This document shows, in pieces, positions 16,102 through 23,822 of a DNA stretch of 51,179 nucleotides. The stretch spans positions 1 through 51,179 of the forward strand of contig JASLLE010000010.1 in assembly GCA_030747175.1 (NCBI GenBank), given 5' to 3'. A model generated the notes under the pieces. The model made no database searches and was not told the DNA's origin. It saw only the letters and a program-made list of their open reading frames with translations. The stretch is from Dehalococcoidia bacterium. Lineage in GTDB: Bacteria > Chloroflexota > Dehalococcoidia > Lucifugimonadales > Lucifugimonadaceae. Position 1 is the stretch's first letter. Each line of letters starts with the position of its first letter. The position numbers and the translations under genes are program-made.

Positions 16102-16920
16102 CTACATCCCGCTCCGCGCGCGAATCTGCCACTCTTCGACTGCGGCGTTTGCGATCTCGCCAGACATGCCAGAGCCGTCTGATCCGCCTCCAGATTCGCC
16201 GTCTTCCGCCCCTTCTTCCCACTCGCGACCGCCCTCGGAAGATCCAGCTGCGCCGTTCGCCTGACCGGGTTCGGGACCCTTCATGTCCGGGTCGATCCAG
16301 TTTCCCCCGCCGAGTCCGGCCACGATGGCCTGCATGAGTCTTTCACCGTTGTCGGCCTTGCGCCGGAGGACCACCGACCAGCCGGGTTCGATAGCTGCCG
16401 AAGCGATCATCGGGCCCTGTGGATAGCCGTCCGGGGCGACGACGATGACGTGTGCCTCCGGGCAGGCTTCTGTCACAGATCGCGCCAGGGGCAACCCGGT
16501 CGGATTCCAGATTGGATCAACGTCCACTATCGTGATATCCGGTTTCATCCGGAAAACCGTTCCCTGGGCGTAGTTACGTGCAGACAGGGGCTTGGCGATC
16601 CATATGTCGGTTCGTTCAGCGAGTCGTGATGCGATGAATTTGTGCAGAGTCGGAGAGCCGGCCACGAACACCGCTGTTCGACCGTCGTGAGGACGGAGGG
16701 CCCGGCGTATCGGCTTCTGGGCCGGACCGCGTCCGGGCATTCGCTGCTGTGGACCGCCGCGACCGGGCATTCGCTGTTGCGGACCGCCGCGACCGGCCAT
16801 TCGCTGCTGAGGACCGCCGCGACCGGGCATGCGCTGTTGAGGGCCGCCGCGACCGGGTTGCCGCCCGCCAGCGGGTTGTCCAGCGGGTCCGTTTCCCGTT
16901 CTGCGCACCGGCCTCTGCAT
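16102..16920 (-). CDS. orphan NarL-like pseudo-receiver protein with decapeptide repeats
   Basis: 272 aa in three parts. Residues 1-75 are Gly/Arg/Pro/Gln-rich and contain four copies of the decapeptide GRGGPQQRMP plus partial copies. Residues 79-215 resemble a response-regulator receiver of NarL type: KPDITIVDVDP gives a candidate phospho-acceptor Asp133, LRRKADNGERLMQAI supplies a Lys (188), and GGGNWIDP matches the end of NarL receivers. The usual acidic pair after beta-1 is absent (VFVAGSPT), and no DNA-binding HTH follows. The C-terminus (216-272) is acidic and Gly/Ser-rich, probably disordered. It is likely a phosphorylation-independent protein-protein or nucleic-acid-binding module. 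Receiver assignment is moderate. Confidence 0.7.
   Translation of the reverse strand: MQRPVRRTGNGPAGQPAGGRQPGRGGPQQRMPGRGGPQQRMAGRGGPQQRMPGRGGPQQRMPGRGPAQKPIRRALRPHDGRTAVFVAGSPTLHKFIASRLAERTDIWIAKPLSARNYAQGTVFRMKPDITIVDVDPIWNPTGLPLARSVTEACPEAHVIVVAPDGYPQGPMIASAAIEPGWSVVLRRKADNGERLMQAIVAGLGGGNWIDPDMKGPEPGQANGAAGSSEGGREWEEGAEDGESGGGSDGSGMSGEIANAAVEEWQIRARSGM
16735..16854 (-). repeat. four 30-bp tandem repeats encoding GRGGPQQRMP
   Basis: Four contiguous 30-base units (16735-16764, 16765-16794, 16795-16824, 16825-16854) differ only at a few positions. Each codes for ten residues in the N-terminal tail of the pseudo-receiver gene, so unit gain or loss would keep the frame. Confidence 0.85.
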
Positions 16921-17108
16921 TCATTCCTCCGAATACGATGTGTGGACGAGTAACTGGCGTCCGGGGAGACATCCGTTACGTGACGACGTTGTCAGCATCA
17001 CATTTCGCGTCATACGCGTCGCCCGTGTACGGCACACTTCGAATGGTGGCAAATACGCGTGCATCAACCATTAGCAGAACCACGTGAAGAGGGGGTAGAT
17101 TTCCTCGG

Positions 17109-17372
17109 ATGACCCGTGATGGCCCGGGGATGATGGATCGCAGTCAACGGTTTGCCCCGGACCGTGACTCGCGATGGACGCGAGGCTTGACTGACGAATC
17201 GTCAAGGCTTGTGCGACGAGGGCTGCTCAAGATGTATCCTGCGTTTTTCGACGAACGGGAGGGATCACTGATCTGGAGCAAGACATCCGGCAGCCGGGGA
17301 CGTAGATCCATCGTTATCCGCGGCCGGGACCACGCGTTTAGCAGGGATAACGGAAGAGCAGCCGCGGCCTGA
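17109..17372 (+). CDS. hypothetical 87-aa basic protein
   Basis: Short Arg- and Asp-rich ORF with no recognised domain. The core SSRLVRRGLLKMYPAFFDEREGSLIWSK looks protein-like and could be a short helix and strand. A GA/GGGGG purine stretch lies about 10-15 bases upstream of the ATG. Its stop codon overlaps the ATG of the NrtS-like gene (TGATG), a layout typical of translational coupling and the main reason for calling it. It may be a genuine small partner of the downstream membrane protein, or spurious. Confidence 0.45.
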   Translation: MTRDGPGMMDRSQRFAPDRDSRWTRGLTDESSRLVRRGLLKMYPAFFDEREGSLIWSKTSGSRGRRSIVIRGRDHAFSRDNGRAAAA

Positions 17373-17710
17373 TGGCGATGAGCACAGGCCGGGGAGTCAC
17401 TTCATGCGCGCGGTGTGGACGTGATCTGCGCGGCAACGCTTATGAATTACTGTTGCGCACTGCGCGCGCTCCGCACTGCCGCCGTTGCGCGGTGCGGTTT
17501 CGACCGATGTTGAGGCGTTCGCTGGTCGTCTGCCTGATAGTCGGGACGATTTTGACGGTCATCAACCAGGGCAACTTCATCCTGTCGGGAGAGTTTCAAC
17601 CGGCGATGGCCTGGAAGATCCCGATGACTTACGCCGTGCCGTTCGTCGTGGCGTCGATCGGAAGTTTGCTGAACGCTCGATCGGAGATCCTGACGGGCTC
17701 GCCGAAATAA
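17372..17710 (+). CDS. nrtS: NrtS-like small membrane protein with N-terminal zinc ribbon
   Basis: 112-aa protein with two parts. Residues 10-42 carry two Cys-x2-Cys pairs (Cys12/15 and Cys36/39) typical of a zinc ribbon. Residues 46-102 match the NrtS family of two-helix membrane proteins reported to transport nitrate/nitrite in cyanobacteria: a first hydrophobic helix LVVCLIVGTILTVINQG and a second, KIPMTYAVPFVVASIGSLL. The Asn-Gln-Gly and Lys-Ile-x-x-Thr-Tyr-x-Val-Pro residues are the features I recognise. The added zinc ribbon is unusual for a protein this small. No nitrate reductase genes are nearby, so a nitrate/nitrite role is family-based inference. Confidence 0.65.
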   Translation: MAMSTGRGVTSCARCGRDLRGNAYELLLRTARAPHCRRCAVRFRPMLRRSLVVCLIVGTILTVINQGNFILSGEFQPAMAWKIPMTYAVPFVVASIGSLLNARSEILTGSPK

Positions 17711-17711
17711 C

Positions 17712-17726
17712 AGGGGCGGGGCTTGC
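17712..17726 (+). repeat. 15-bp copy of the GGGGCGGGGCTTGC element
   Basis: AGGGGCGGGGCTTGC immediately follows the NrtS-like stop codon and matches 3394-3408 exactly. The 3' arm has diverged (CTCTCCCC), so the hairpin is weaker here. Confidence 0.5.
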
Positions 17727-17907
17727 TCTCCCCGTTTCGACACTATCCACACCATTCCACGTGACCGTTGAGGGCCTCAACGACGAAGGCGTGTCCACAA
17801 CCACGCGGCCGTGCACTGAGGCTCGCCAACCGTGTCCTGATCCTTCCGGGGATGGAGAAGGACCGGAACGGCTGGGCGTCTGACGGTCGCGTTACCGGTG
17901 GACACAA

Positions 17908-17928
17908 GACCGGGGCAAGCGCCCGGTC
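17908..17928. terminator. perfect stem-loop at the end of the LLM gene, possible bidirectional terminator
   Basis: GACCGGG (17908-17914) pairs with CCCGGTC (17922-17928) around a 7-base loop, just past the stop of the minus-strand LLM gene and downstream of the plus-strand NrtS-like gene. On the minus strand it is followed by TTGTGT, a weak T-tract. Plausible terminator for the convergent transcripts. Confidence 0.45.
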
Positions 17929-17932
17929 ATGG

Positions 17933-19105
17933 CTAGTCGGCCGTCGCCTCGGCGGGTACGTCTACGTAGTGGGGCATCACTTCTTCCACGAACAGCTTGA
18001 TGGAACGCATCGCCTGTTCTGACGTGATGCTGCCCCACTGGAACGAAAACACGTAGTAATTGGCCCCGCTCTCGACATACTCGTCCAGATACTCGTCCAG
18101 GTACTCGCGCATGGATGCAGGAGAGCCCGCCATCGCGACCCCGCCGAGCCTGCCCGGATGCTGGACGGTGTGATTGGCGTCAAACTTCTGGATCTCGGCA
18201 TCGATGTCGCGACGCAGTTCGCGCGGCGGGGCGTTATCCGGGCGGTTGCCGACGAATCCGTACTGACCGTCCCTGGCCGTCTTGAAGCGATCAAGCCCTC
18301 GCCGTTCGGCCTCGATACGCCTCGGCGCCGCAAGGTTGTAGCGATACTGCTCCCAGGCTGGTTGTGCGATGGCGATCGCTTCCTCGTCTGTGTCGGCCAG
18401 CACCATGTGAACGGTCAGGCCAACCTTGGGCTCTTTCCCGTGCACCGTGAGCGTCCCTTTGCCCTGGTGCTCCTCCCACTTCTCGCGATACCGCTTCACC
18501 TCCGGGCCGATGCTGTCGAGCGATCCGACGATGATGGTGTCCATGCCGTTTATGGCGGCGGTTTCCACGTTCCGCATGTACCACATGGGCGGGTACGGCT
18601 TTTGCATGGGGTGCATGAACATGGGCAGCTCGTCGAAGTCGTAGACATCGCCGTGGAAGGTCAGGAAGTCGTTCGAAAGGCCCAGCTGGACCACCTCGAG
18701 AGTTTCCAGGTAGCGCTGGTAGTTGGACTCGGTGGTGGCCTCCTGTCCCCAGAAAAACGCCTCCATCTCGCCGCCCCGTCCGACTCCGATCTCCATGCGT
18801 CCGTTGGACAGCGTGTCCACCATGCTGATCTCCTCGATCAGCCTGATCGGGTGGTGAAGAGGGAGCACGTAAACGCAGGGCGACAGGTGGATGTTTGTCG
18901 TGCGCTGGGAGGCCGCCGCGAGGAACACGTTCTGTGATGGGGCCAGGCTGTGGATGGCCGGCGTGTGGTGTTCGGCGAGGTGGTAGCAATAGAAGCCGGA
19001 ACGGTCCAGGTATTCAAGCTGATCCAGGCGTTTACCGTACGTCTCTGAAAGAGACTCGCCCTCTTCTGGTTCGATGTGATCAAAGACGCCGAATTGGAGA
19101 CCCAT
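17933..19105 (-). CDS. LLM-class flavin-dependent oxidoreductase (bacterial luciferase-like)
   Basis: 390-aa luciferase-family monooxygenase, longer than the two other LLM proteins here and of the luciferase subgroup. It starts with LQFGVFDHIE and continues YHLAEHHTP, ASQRTTNIHLSPCVYVLPLHHPIRLIEEISMVDTLSNGRMEIGVGRGGE and a central QKPYPPMWYMRNVETA. AEHH and the GVGRGG loop are typical of FMNH2-using enzymes that insert one O2 atom. A reduced-flavin supplier is not encoded beside it. The next gene on the same strand is an alpha/beta hydrolase 35 bases upstream, so the two are probably co-transcribed. The substrate is unknown. Confidence 0.87.
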   Translation of the reverse strand: MGLQFGVFDHIEPEEGESLSETYGKRLDQLEYLDRSGFYCYHLAEHHTPAIHSLAPSQNVFLAAASQRTTNIHLSPCVYVLPLHHPIRLIEEISMVDTLSNGRMEIGVGRGGEMEAFFWGQEATTESNYQRYLETLEVVQLGLSNDFLTFHGDVYDFDELPMFMHPMQKPYPPMWYMRNVETAAINGMDTIIVGSLDSIGPEVKRYREKWEEHQGKGTLTVHGKEPKVGLTVHMVLADTDEEAIAIAQPAWEQYRYNLAAPRRIEAERRGLDRFKTARDGQYGFVGNRPDNAPPRELRRDIDAEIQKFDANHTVQHPGRLGGVAMAGSPASMREYLDEYLDEYVESGANYYVFSFQWGSITSEQAMRSIKLFVEEVMPHYVDVPAEATAD

Positions 19106-19140
19106 CCGTTAATCAGTTCCTTCCAAGCGGTTAAAGAGCT

Positions 19141-19986
19141 TCAGCCGCCGGGGATTCTAGACCGGATCTGACGCCGGAGCGAATCCGCGGCCGCCCCGGA
19201 TCTGATGGCGGCCGCCGGGGCGTATCGCTGGATGAACAGGGCCATCGCGTCGGCGATCGGACCGCTGTACATGTCTTCTCTGTCGAAGACGTGGTCCTGG
19301 CCGGAGTACAACTGCAAGTCCACCGGCACTCCGGCGGCTTCAAGCGCGTCGTACATCCGGACCGTGCGCCGGTAGTCCACGCGAACGTCGCCGGTTCCGT
19401 GCACGAGCAAGGTCGGCGGGTATTCGGGATGGACGTGCGAAATCGGGCTGGCGGCCAGCAGGGCTTCTTCAGTCACCCCGCCCGGGAACAGTTCGGACAG
19501 ATCGTTCTTCTCCGCGGTGACCACCATGTCGCAGACCGGGTAGATGCCGATCGCCGCAACCACCGCACTGCTCACGTTCTCGAAACAGGGAGGTTCAAGA
19601 TCTGCCGAGTCCGGCGTTCCCGCTGCCAGCAGCGCCAGATGACCTCCCGCGGAACTTCCCCCGGCGCTGATCCGGCCGGGGTCGACCCCGAACCGGTCCG
19701 CAGAGGAGCGAATCCACCTGATGATGGTCTTGACGTCGTGTATTGGCGCGGGCCACGGGGCCTCTGACATCACGCGGTACTCGCCGGCAATGCACACGAC
19801 GCCGCGCTCCGCCATCTTGATCCCGTAGCGGTCCTTCATATCGGCGCGGTTCTTTGTCCGCCATGACCCACCCGGCAAGAAAAGGAGGGCGGGTGATGGA
19901 CCGTCGGTTACCGCCGGACGAAACACGTCCACAAGAAGACCGGATTCGCCGGCCCGGACATTTTGTTCGATCAGTACGTCGGCCAA
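19141..19986 (-). CDS. alpha/beta hydrolase (carboxylesterase/BD-FAE-like)
   Basis: 281-aa esterase-type alpha/beta hydrolase without a signal peptide. The oxyanion-hole segment LPGGSW (38-42) replaces the HGG of hormone-sensitive-lipase types. The nucleophile elbow GGSSAGG gives Ser112. The acid is probably in TGDVRVDY (Asp200 or 204), and the catalytic His is His232 in GQDHVFD. The order and spacing fit the BD-FAE/esterase group. It lies just upstream of the LLM monooxygenase, so a pathway in which an ester is hydrolysed and the product oxygenated (or the reverse) is possible but not proven. Confidence 0.85.
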   Translation of the reverse strand: MADVLIEQNVRAGESGLLVDVFRPAVTDGPSPALLFLPGGSWRTKNRADMKDRYGIKMAERGVVCIAGEYRVMSEAPWPAPIHDVKTIIRWIRSSADRFGVDPGRISAGGSSAGGHLALLAAGTPDSADLEPPCFENVSSAVVAAIGIYPVCDMVVTAEKNDLSELFPGGVTEEALLAASPISHVHPEYPPTLLVHGTGDVRVDYRRTVRMYDALEAAGVPVDLQLYSGQDHVFDREDMYSGPIADAMALFIQRYAPAAAIRSGAAADSLRRQIRSRIPGG

Positions 19987-20054
19987 TCGAGAGTCCTCCC
20001 ACAGAGTTGCCGGAGGCCGCGGCGCGTCGTCGAGCGCGCCGTGGCCGAGGGTGT

Positions 20055-22616
20055 CTAGTCAGTCAATGCTGCCAGGGCCGAGCTCTGTCCGGAGAGTCGC
20101 TTGTCCCGGTCATCCGCAAAGCGTTTGACGCCTGCGAAGATCGATTCCGGATCCAGGTTCGCTTCTGCGATCACATCCACCTCGGTGCCACCGGTCAGCC
20201 ACTCGTCGTGGTGATCTGAGAACAGCGAGTACTCGTCCGTCATCGGGCCCAGGTTCCTTACGGGCCAGACGCGTCGCGTCCCGGTGCTGACCACCATCGT
20301 GTCGTATCGAGCCTCGGCCGGAAGCACCGAGTTCCGGTACGACTCCGGCTGGCGCTCGAACAGTTCCTCGCTGATCGACGCGATCACTTTCACGTTCACC
20401 CCCGCCTCTTCGAGCCGGGAAAGGACGGAAACCAGGTTGACCGTGGATGACGAACCCTGGACAAGCACGTATCCGCCCTTCGGCTTCGACGGATCGAAGT
20501 CCCGGATCACGTACAGGCCTCTGGCCGCCGCGTTGATGTCGGAGTCCGCAAAGGTTGATCGGTCCGCCACCTCGAAGTCCGGTCGAGCGACCTCCAGGAC
20601 GATGATGCCCACCTTTGGATCGTTCGCTGCGATCTCCGCCGCGGCGAAGTAGCCCGGCGACACGTCGTTGTAGTCCCAGAAGCTGAGCCGGATCACCTGG
20701 CCCCGCGGGAACAGATCCCACACCTGCGGCGAGAAGATTCCGAAGTGCGTCCGGGCGTCCGCGGCTGTCTCCGGGCCGGAGTGACCGGCCAGGATGTTCA
20801 GGACACCAACGCGGAACGGGCTGTCCTGGTTCTGCTGGCTCCAGACTCGCGCCGGGAGGTACATGAGCGGGGTGAACGCGCCGTAGGTGCCGCTGATGGC
20901 CCACATGCCGGCGTGCTTGTCCGGGTCGAGCGACGCGGACTGGCTGATCACCCCGATGGCGGTGGAGGCGTTGCCGGCTTCCTGGATGGCGGCCTTGAGC
21001 CGTGATCCGGCGGGGTTGGTGACCGGGTCGAAGTGGCCCCAGATCGATCCGCCTTCCACGTTGATCGATTCGGCCAGGTCGGCCGCGGCGATGATGAACT
21101 TGTTTTCAGTCACGTAGTTCATCCACTTGATGATCTCGGAGATGGCCCGACGGGTGCCGCGGACGTTGCCGGGCTCCTCGTAGAGCTTGATGGCGACCTC
21201 TTTCTTCTCGCCGGAGAAGGGGTTGGTCGCCGTGACTGTCTGGGGTTCTCGCGGCAGGCGTGCCACTGTCAGACGTTCGTCCTTGAAAGCGTCGATCTTG
21301 TTGTCGATCTTCAAAGGCATGTCGTCGTCTACGGTATCCCCGATCTCGACGATGCGCTCGGCTAGCCAGTCGCCGAGGCCGTCCTGCTGCAGCACCGACA
21401 TAGCGACGTCCATGTTGGTCTTGAGCTGGATCAGCCGCTCGCGTTCGTCGCCGACCGCTCCGTCGCGGATGCCCTCGAACTCGACACCGTACTTCTGCTC
21501 GAAGGTCGATGCGAGCGCCTGGAAGTAGTCGCCGTTCATCGGGAAGCCCCACGGGTGGCTGGCGTGATCGACAACCTGGTCCGCGCCCCCGACGACGCCG
21601 TTTTCGGCGGTTGGCCACCAACCCTTCTTTGTCGGGCCTACAAGGATCATCGGGCGGTCGTCCGCCGGGTCCCAGTCTTCCATCGTCTTGAGAGCGCCGA
21701 CGACCTGGTTGTACTCGTTGGCGTTCTCCACGGACAGGACGTTCCAGCCGTACGACGACCACTGGTCCTCGATCCGGTAGGAATCGTAGGTGGACTTGAT
21801 AACGCTGCCGACAAGCTCGTCGTCGATGCCGGCGTTGTTGTAGGACAACAACAGCCGGAGCCGCTTGCCGACCTGCTGTGCGACGGCCTGCGTCTTGAGC
21901 TCCTGTGAGTGTCCTGAAGTCAGGGCGAACTCGCCCTCGATCGCCATGATCTTGAGTGAGTCCGGCGCGCCAACCATGTCCCAGAAGGCGGCCTTCCCGG
22001 CCATGCTTGCGACGCCAACGCCGGAGGGTCCGCCGTTTACGTCGTTCGTGAGGTCGGTCGTCTCCGAGTGGCCGGAGAGCGCGCGGATACCGCGGATGCC
22101 GGCCTGTTCCATCAGCGGATGGTCTTCCAGGTTGTAGTCACGAAGAAGGGTGCTGAGGGCGCCCGCGCCGCGGCGGAAGCCAAGCGCGTCGATCGGCAAC
22201 ATCGCGATGTTGGGGTCGGCGTGGTAGCGACTATCGCCGGTTGCAGCGTGCTTGCGGGCCAGTGCCTCGCCCTGGATCATCCACATCGCGTAGGTCACCG
22301 GGGCGTTGTGACCGCCGGCCAGCATGAAACGGTCGGCGAACGGGTGCTTGGGCCGGCGGTAGTCGTAACGAAGCCCGCCGAGTTCCGGGCCGATGAGGTG
22401 GGAAGCCACGGTGAGCGGTGTGTACGCGAGCGGACCGCCAAAGTGGCCCGTCTGTGCGTAGTTGCACATGATGGTCAGCGTCATCGCCGTCAGGAACCCG
22501 ATGTCCTCAAGGCGCTGGCGATCGAAATCGGGAAGGTCGATGACATTTTCCGTAGCGGAACGTGAAAGCGCCATTGTGTTTACCGTAGCGCTTGAATGGC
22601 CGTTCGTCCCTGGCAT
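20055..22616 (-). CDS. transketolase-like ThDP enzyme (2-oxoacid dehydrogenase E1/transketolase superfamily)
   Basis: 853 aa from the ATG at 22616, which has GGGAGAG upstream; a 112-residue upstream extension is not protein-like. The N-terminal pyrophosphate-binding domain has a His-Gly-rich loop TGHFGGPLAYTPL (about 57-69), AGGHNAPVTYAMW (about 100-112) and SGHSETTDLTNDVNGGPSGVGVA (about 181-203). The usual GDG...NN thiamine motif appears as EGEF (227-230) and YNNAG (259-263), with Glu replacing the metal-binding Asp. The Pyr and C-terminal domains follow. Length is between transketolase (about 660) and homodimeric pyruvate dehydrogenase E1 (about 890). Ketose metabolism or 2-oxoacid decarboxylation are both possible; no E2/E3 genes are present. 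Confidence 0.8.
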   Translation of the reverse strand: MPGTNGHSSATVNTMALSRSATENVIDLPDFDRQRLEDIGFLTAMTLTIMCNYAQTGHFGGPLAYTPLTVASHLIGPELGGLRYDYRRPKHPFADRFMLAGGHNAPVTYAMWMIQGEALARKHAATGDSRYHADPNIAMLPIDALGFRRGAGALSTLLRDYNLEDHPLMEQAGIRGIRALSGHSETTDLTNDVNGGPSGVGVASMAGKAAFWDMVGAPDSLKIMAIEGEFALTSGHSQELKTQAVAQQVGKRLRLLLSYNNAGIDDELVGSVIKSTYDSYRIEDQWSSYGWNVLSVENANEYNQVVGALKTMEDWDPADDRPMILVGPTKKGWWPTAENGVVGGADQVVDHASHPWGFPMNGDYFQALASTFEQKYGVEFEGIRDGAVGDERERLIQLKTNMDVAMSVLQQDGLGDWLAERIVEIGDTVDDDMPLKIDNKIDAFKDERLTVARLPREPQTVTATNPFSGEKKEVAIKLYEEPGNVRGTRRAISEIIKWMNYVTENKFIIAAADLAESINVEGGSIWGHFDPVTNPAGSRLKAAIQEAGNASTAIGVISQSASLDPDKHAGMWAISGTYGAFTPLMYLPARVWSQQNQDSPFRVGVLNILAGHSGPETAADARTHFGIFSPQVWDLFPRGQVIRLSFWDYNDVSPGYFAAAEIAANDPKVGIIVLEVARPDFEVADRSTFADSDINAAARGLYVIRDFDPSKPKGGYVLVQGSSSTVNLVSVLSRLEEAGVNVKVIASISEELFERQPESYRNSVLPAEARYDTMVVSTGTRRVWPVRNLGPMTDEYSLFSDHHDEWLTGGTEVDVIAEANLDPESIFAGVKRFADDRDKRLSGQSSALAALTD

Positions 22617-22945
22617 TCGTTCTCTCCCGGTGTTGCTGGGTGTTTTTGAGTAGCCGATCTGAGCTACGGCAGGTTGATCTGCCGCCGAGTAAGCGGGGAA
22701 AGCCGACGCGGTAAATTCGGATCGGTCCACATCTCGCGATGTTGGAAACGACCCGAACCTGTGCGGGGCCACCATAGGGTGGACGTTAATGGCGCGCGAG
22801 GCAAGTACCTGCGGACGTTTTCGGACAGCTGATCGACCGGAATGAACAGCGGGCGGGTGTACGATGCCCCGGCTAATCAGTGAAGTTCCGGGGGGTTGCC
22901 GGAAACTTCGGCATTCCGGCGTCCGACAATTCCAACGGGGAGAAC
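22617..22945. promoter_or_regulatory. divergent intergenic region with a strong stem-loop
   Basis: About 330 bases between the divergent transketolase-like and MBL genes. The only structure I see is a 10-bp stem at 22882-22909 with one bulge. Promoters for both genes must lie here but no clear boxes were found. Confidence 0.4.
22882..22909 (+). promoter_or_regulatory. leader stem-loop upstream of the MBL hydrolase
   Basis: GAAGTTCCGG (22882-22891) pairs with CCGGAAACTTC (22899-22909) with a single bulged A and a 7-base loop. It lies 36 bases before the ATG at 22946. It argues that the frame before that ATG is leader, not coding, and may affect translation or mRNA stability. Confidence 0.4.
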
Positions 22946-23791
22946 ATGGCAACGAGCGCGACGATAGGAAACCTGCGGATCACCACACTTGTAGATCTGA
23001 CGCCACCCCCGCGTGACGTCTCGATGATCTATCCAGATGTGCCGGCAAACGACTGGGGCCCGTACCAGGACTTCGCACTAGAAAGCGGGATGTGGCAGAC
23101 ACAGTTTTGCGGTTTCCTTGTGCGGCCGATGAATGGCGACGGCCCGATAGTCCTGGTGGACACGGGGATGGGTCCCGGGCCGCATGATCCCGGTGATGTG
23201 CCGGGACAGCTACTCGAAGAACTCGCCGGCGGCGGCGTGGAGCCGGGCGATATCTCCGCCGTGGTCACGACGCACCCGCACGGCGACCACGTCGGATGGA
23301 ACGTTTCGTATGATGGCGACACGCCGCGAGCTACGTTCCCGAATGCCCGCTACATGATTGCCCGCGCTGACTGGGATCACTGGACCAGTGACGACGTGGC
23401 GCCGAACGTCCCCGCCATCGGCAGATCAGTGCAACCGCTGGAAGGACTGGGTGTCCTGCACCTGGTCGATGGGGAAGAAGATGTCGCGCCGGGCGTGAAG
23501 ACGCGTCCGGCCAACGGCCATACCCCGGGACATCAGGTTGTGATGATCGAGTCCGGCGGCGAAACCGGGGTGATAATCGGAGACCTGTTCCACAACGTCG
23601 CCCAGGTCACGGAGACGGAGTGGTGCCCGATGTTTGACTGGAACCAGGACATGGCGCGTGCAGCGCGACGGGAAATACTCGGGGCGGCCGCCAGCGGCGG
23701 CTGGACGGTGTTCGCCGGGCATTTGCGGGTTGGCAGCAACATCGGAAAAGTGAGCGGTTCCGGCGACAGGTTCACGTGGCAATCGATATAA
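22946..23791 (+). CDS. MBL-fold metallo-hydrolase
   Basis: 281-aa metallo-beta-lactamase-fold hydrolase. The dinuclear metal motif HPHGDHVGW is intact, preceded by LVDTGMG and VTTHPHG. The downstream NGHTPGHQVV and VIIGDLFHNV supply further ligands, and a late AGHLRVG provides the final His. The start at ATG 22946 has GGGGAGA just before it; a GTG 66 bases earlier would place the leader hairpin inside the gene. The family covers lactonases, glyoxalases and other hydrolases. The short N-terminal segment and the motif GPYQDFALESGMWQTQF suggest an AHL-lactonase/MBL hydrolase-like subgroup, but the substrate is open. Confidence 0.87.
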   Translation: MATSATIGNLRITTLVDLTPPPRDVSMIYPDVPANDWGPYQDFALESGMWQTQFCGFLVRPMNGDGPIVLVDTGMGPGPHDPGDVPGQLLEELAGGGVEPGDISAVVTTHPHGDHVGWNVSYDGDTPRATFPNARYMIARADWDHWTSDDVAPNVPAIGRSVQPLEGLGVLHLVDGEEDVAPGVKTRPANGHTPGHQVVMIESGGETGVIIGDLFHNVAQVTETEWCPMFDWNQDMARAARREILGAAASGGWTVFAGHLRVGSNIGKVSGSGDRFTWQSI

Positions 23792-23822
23792 CAGTTAAAC
23801 GGACATCACGAATGACCGGCGG

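Noticed and set aside
16735-16854. CRISPR-like array
   Set aside because: The 30-base units are contiguous without spacers and are in frame within a gene, so they are protein-coding tandem repeats.
22617-22952. 112-residue N-terminal extension of the transketolase-like protein
   Set aside because: Low-complexity sequence with no family match; a good ribosome-binding site precedes the ATG at 22616.
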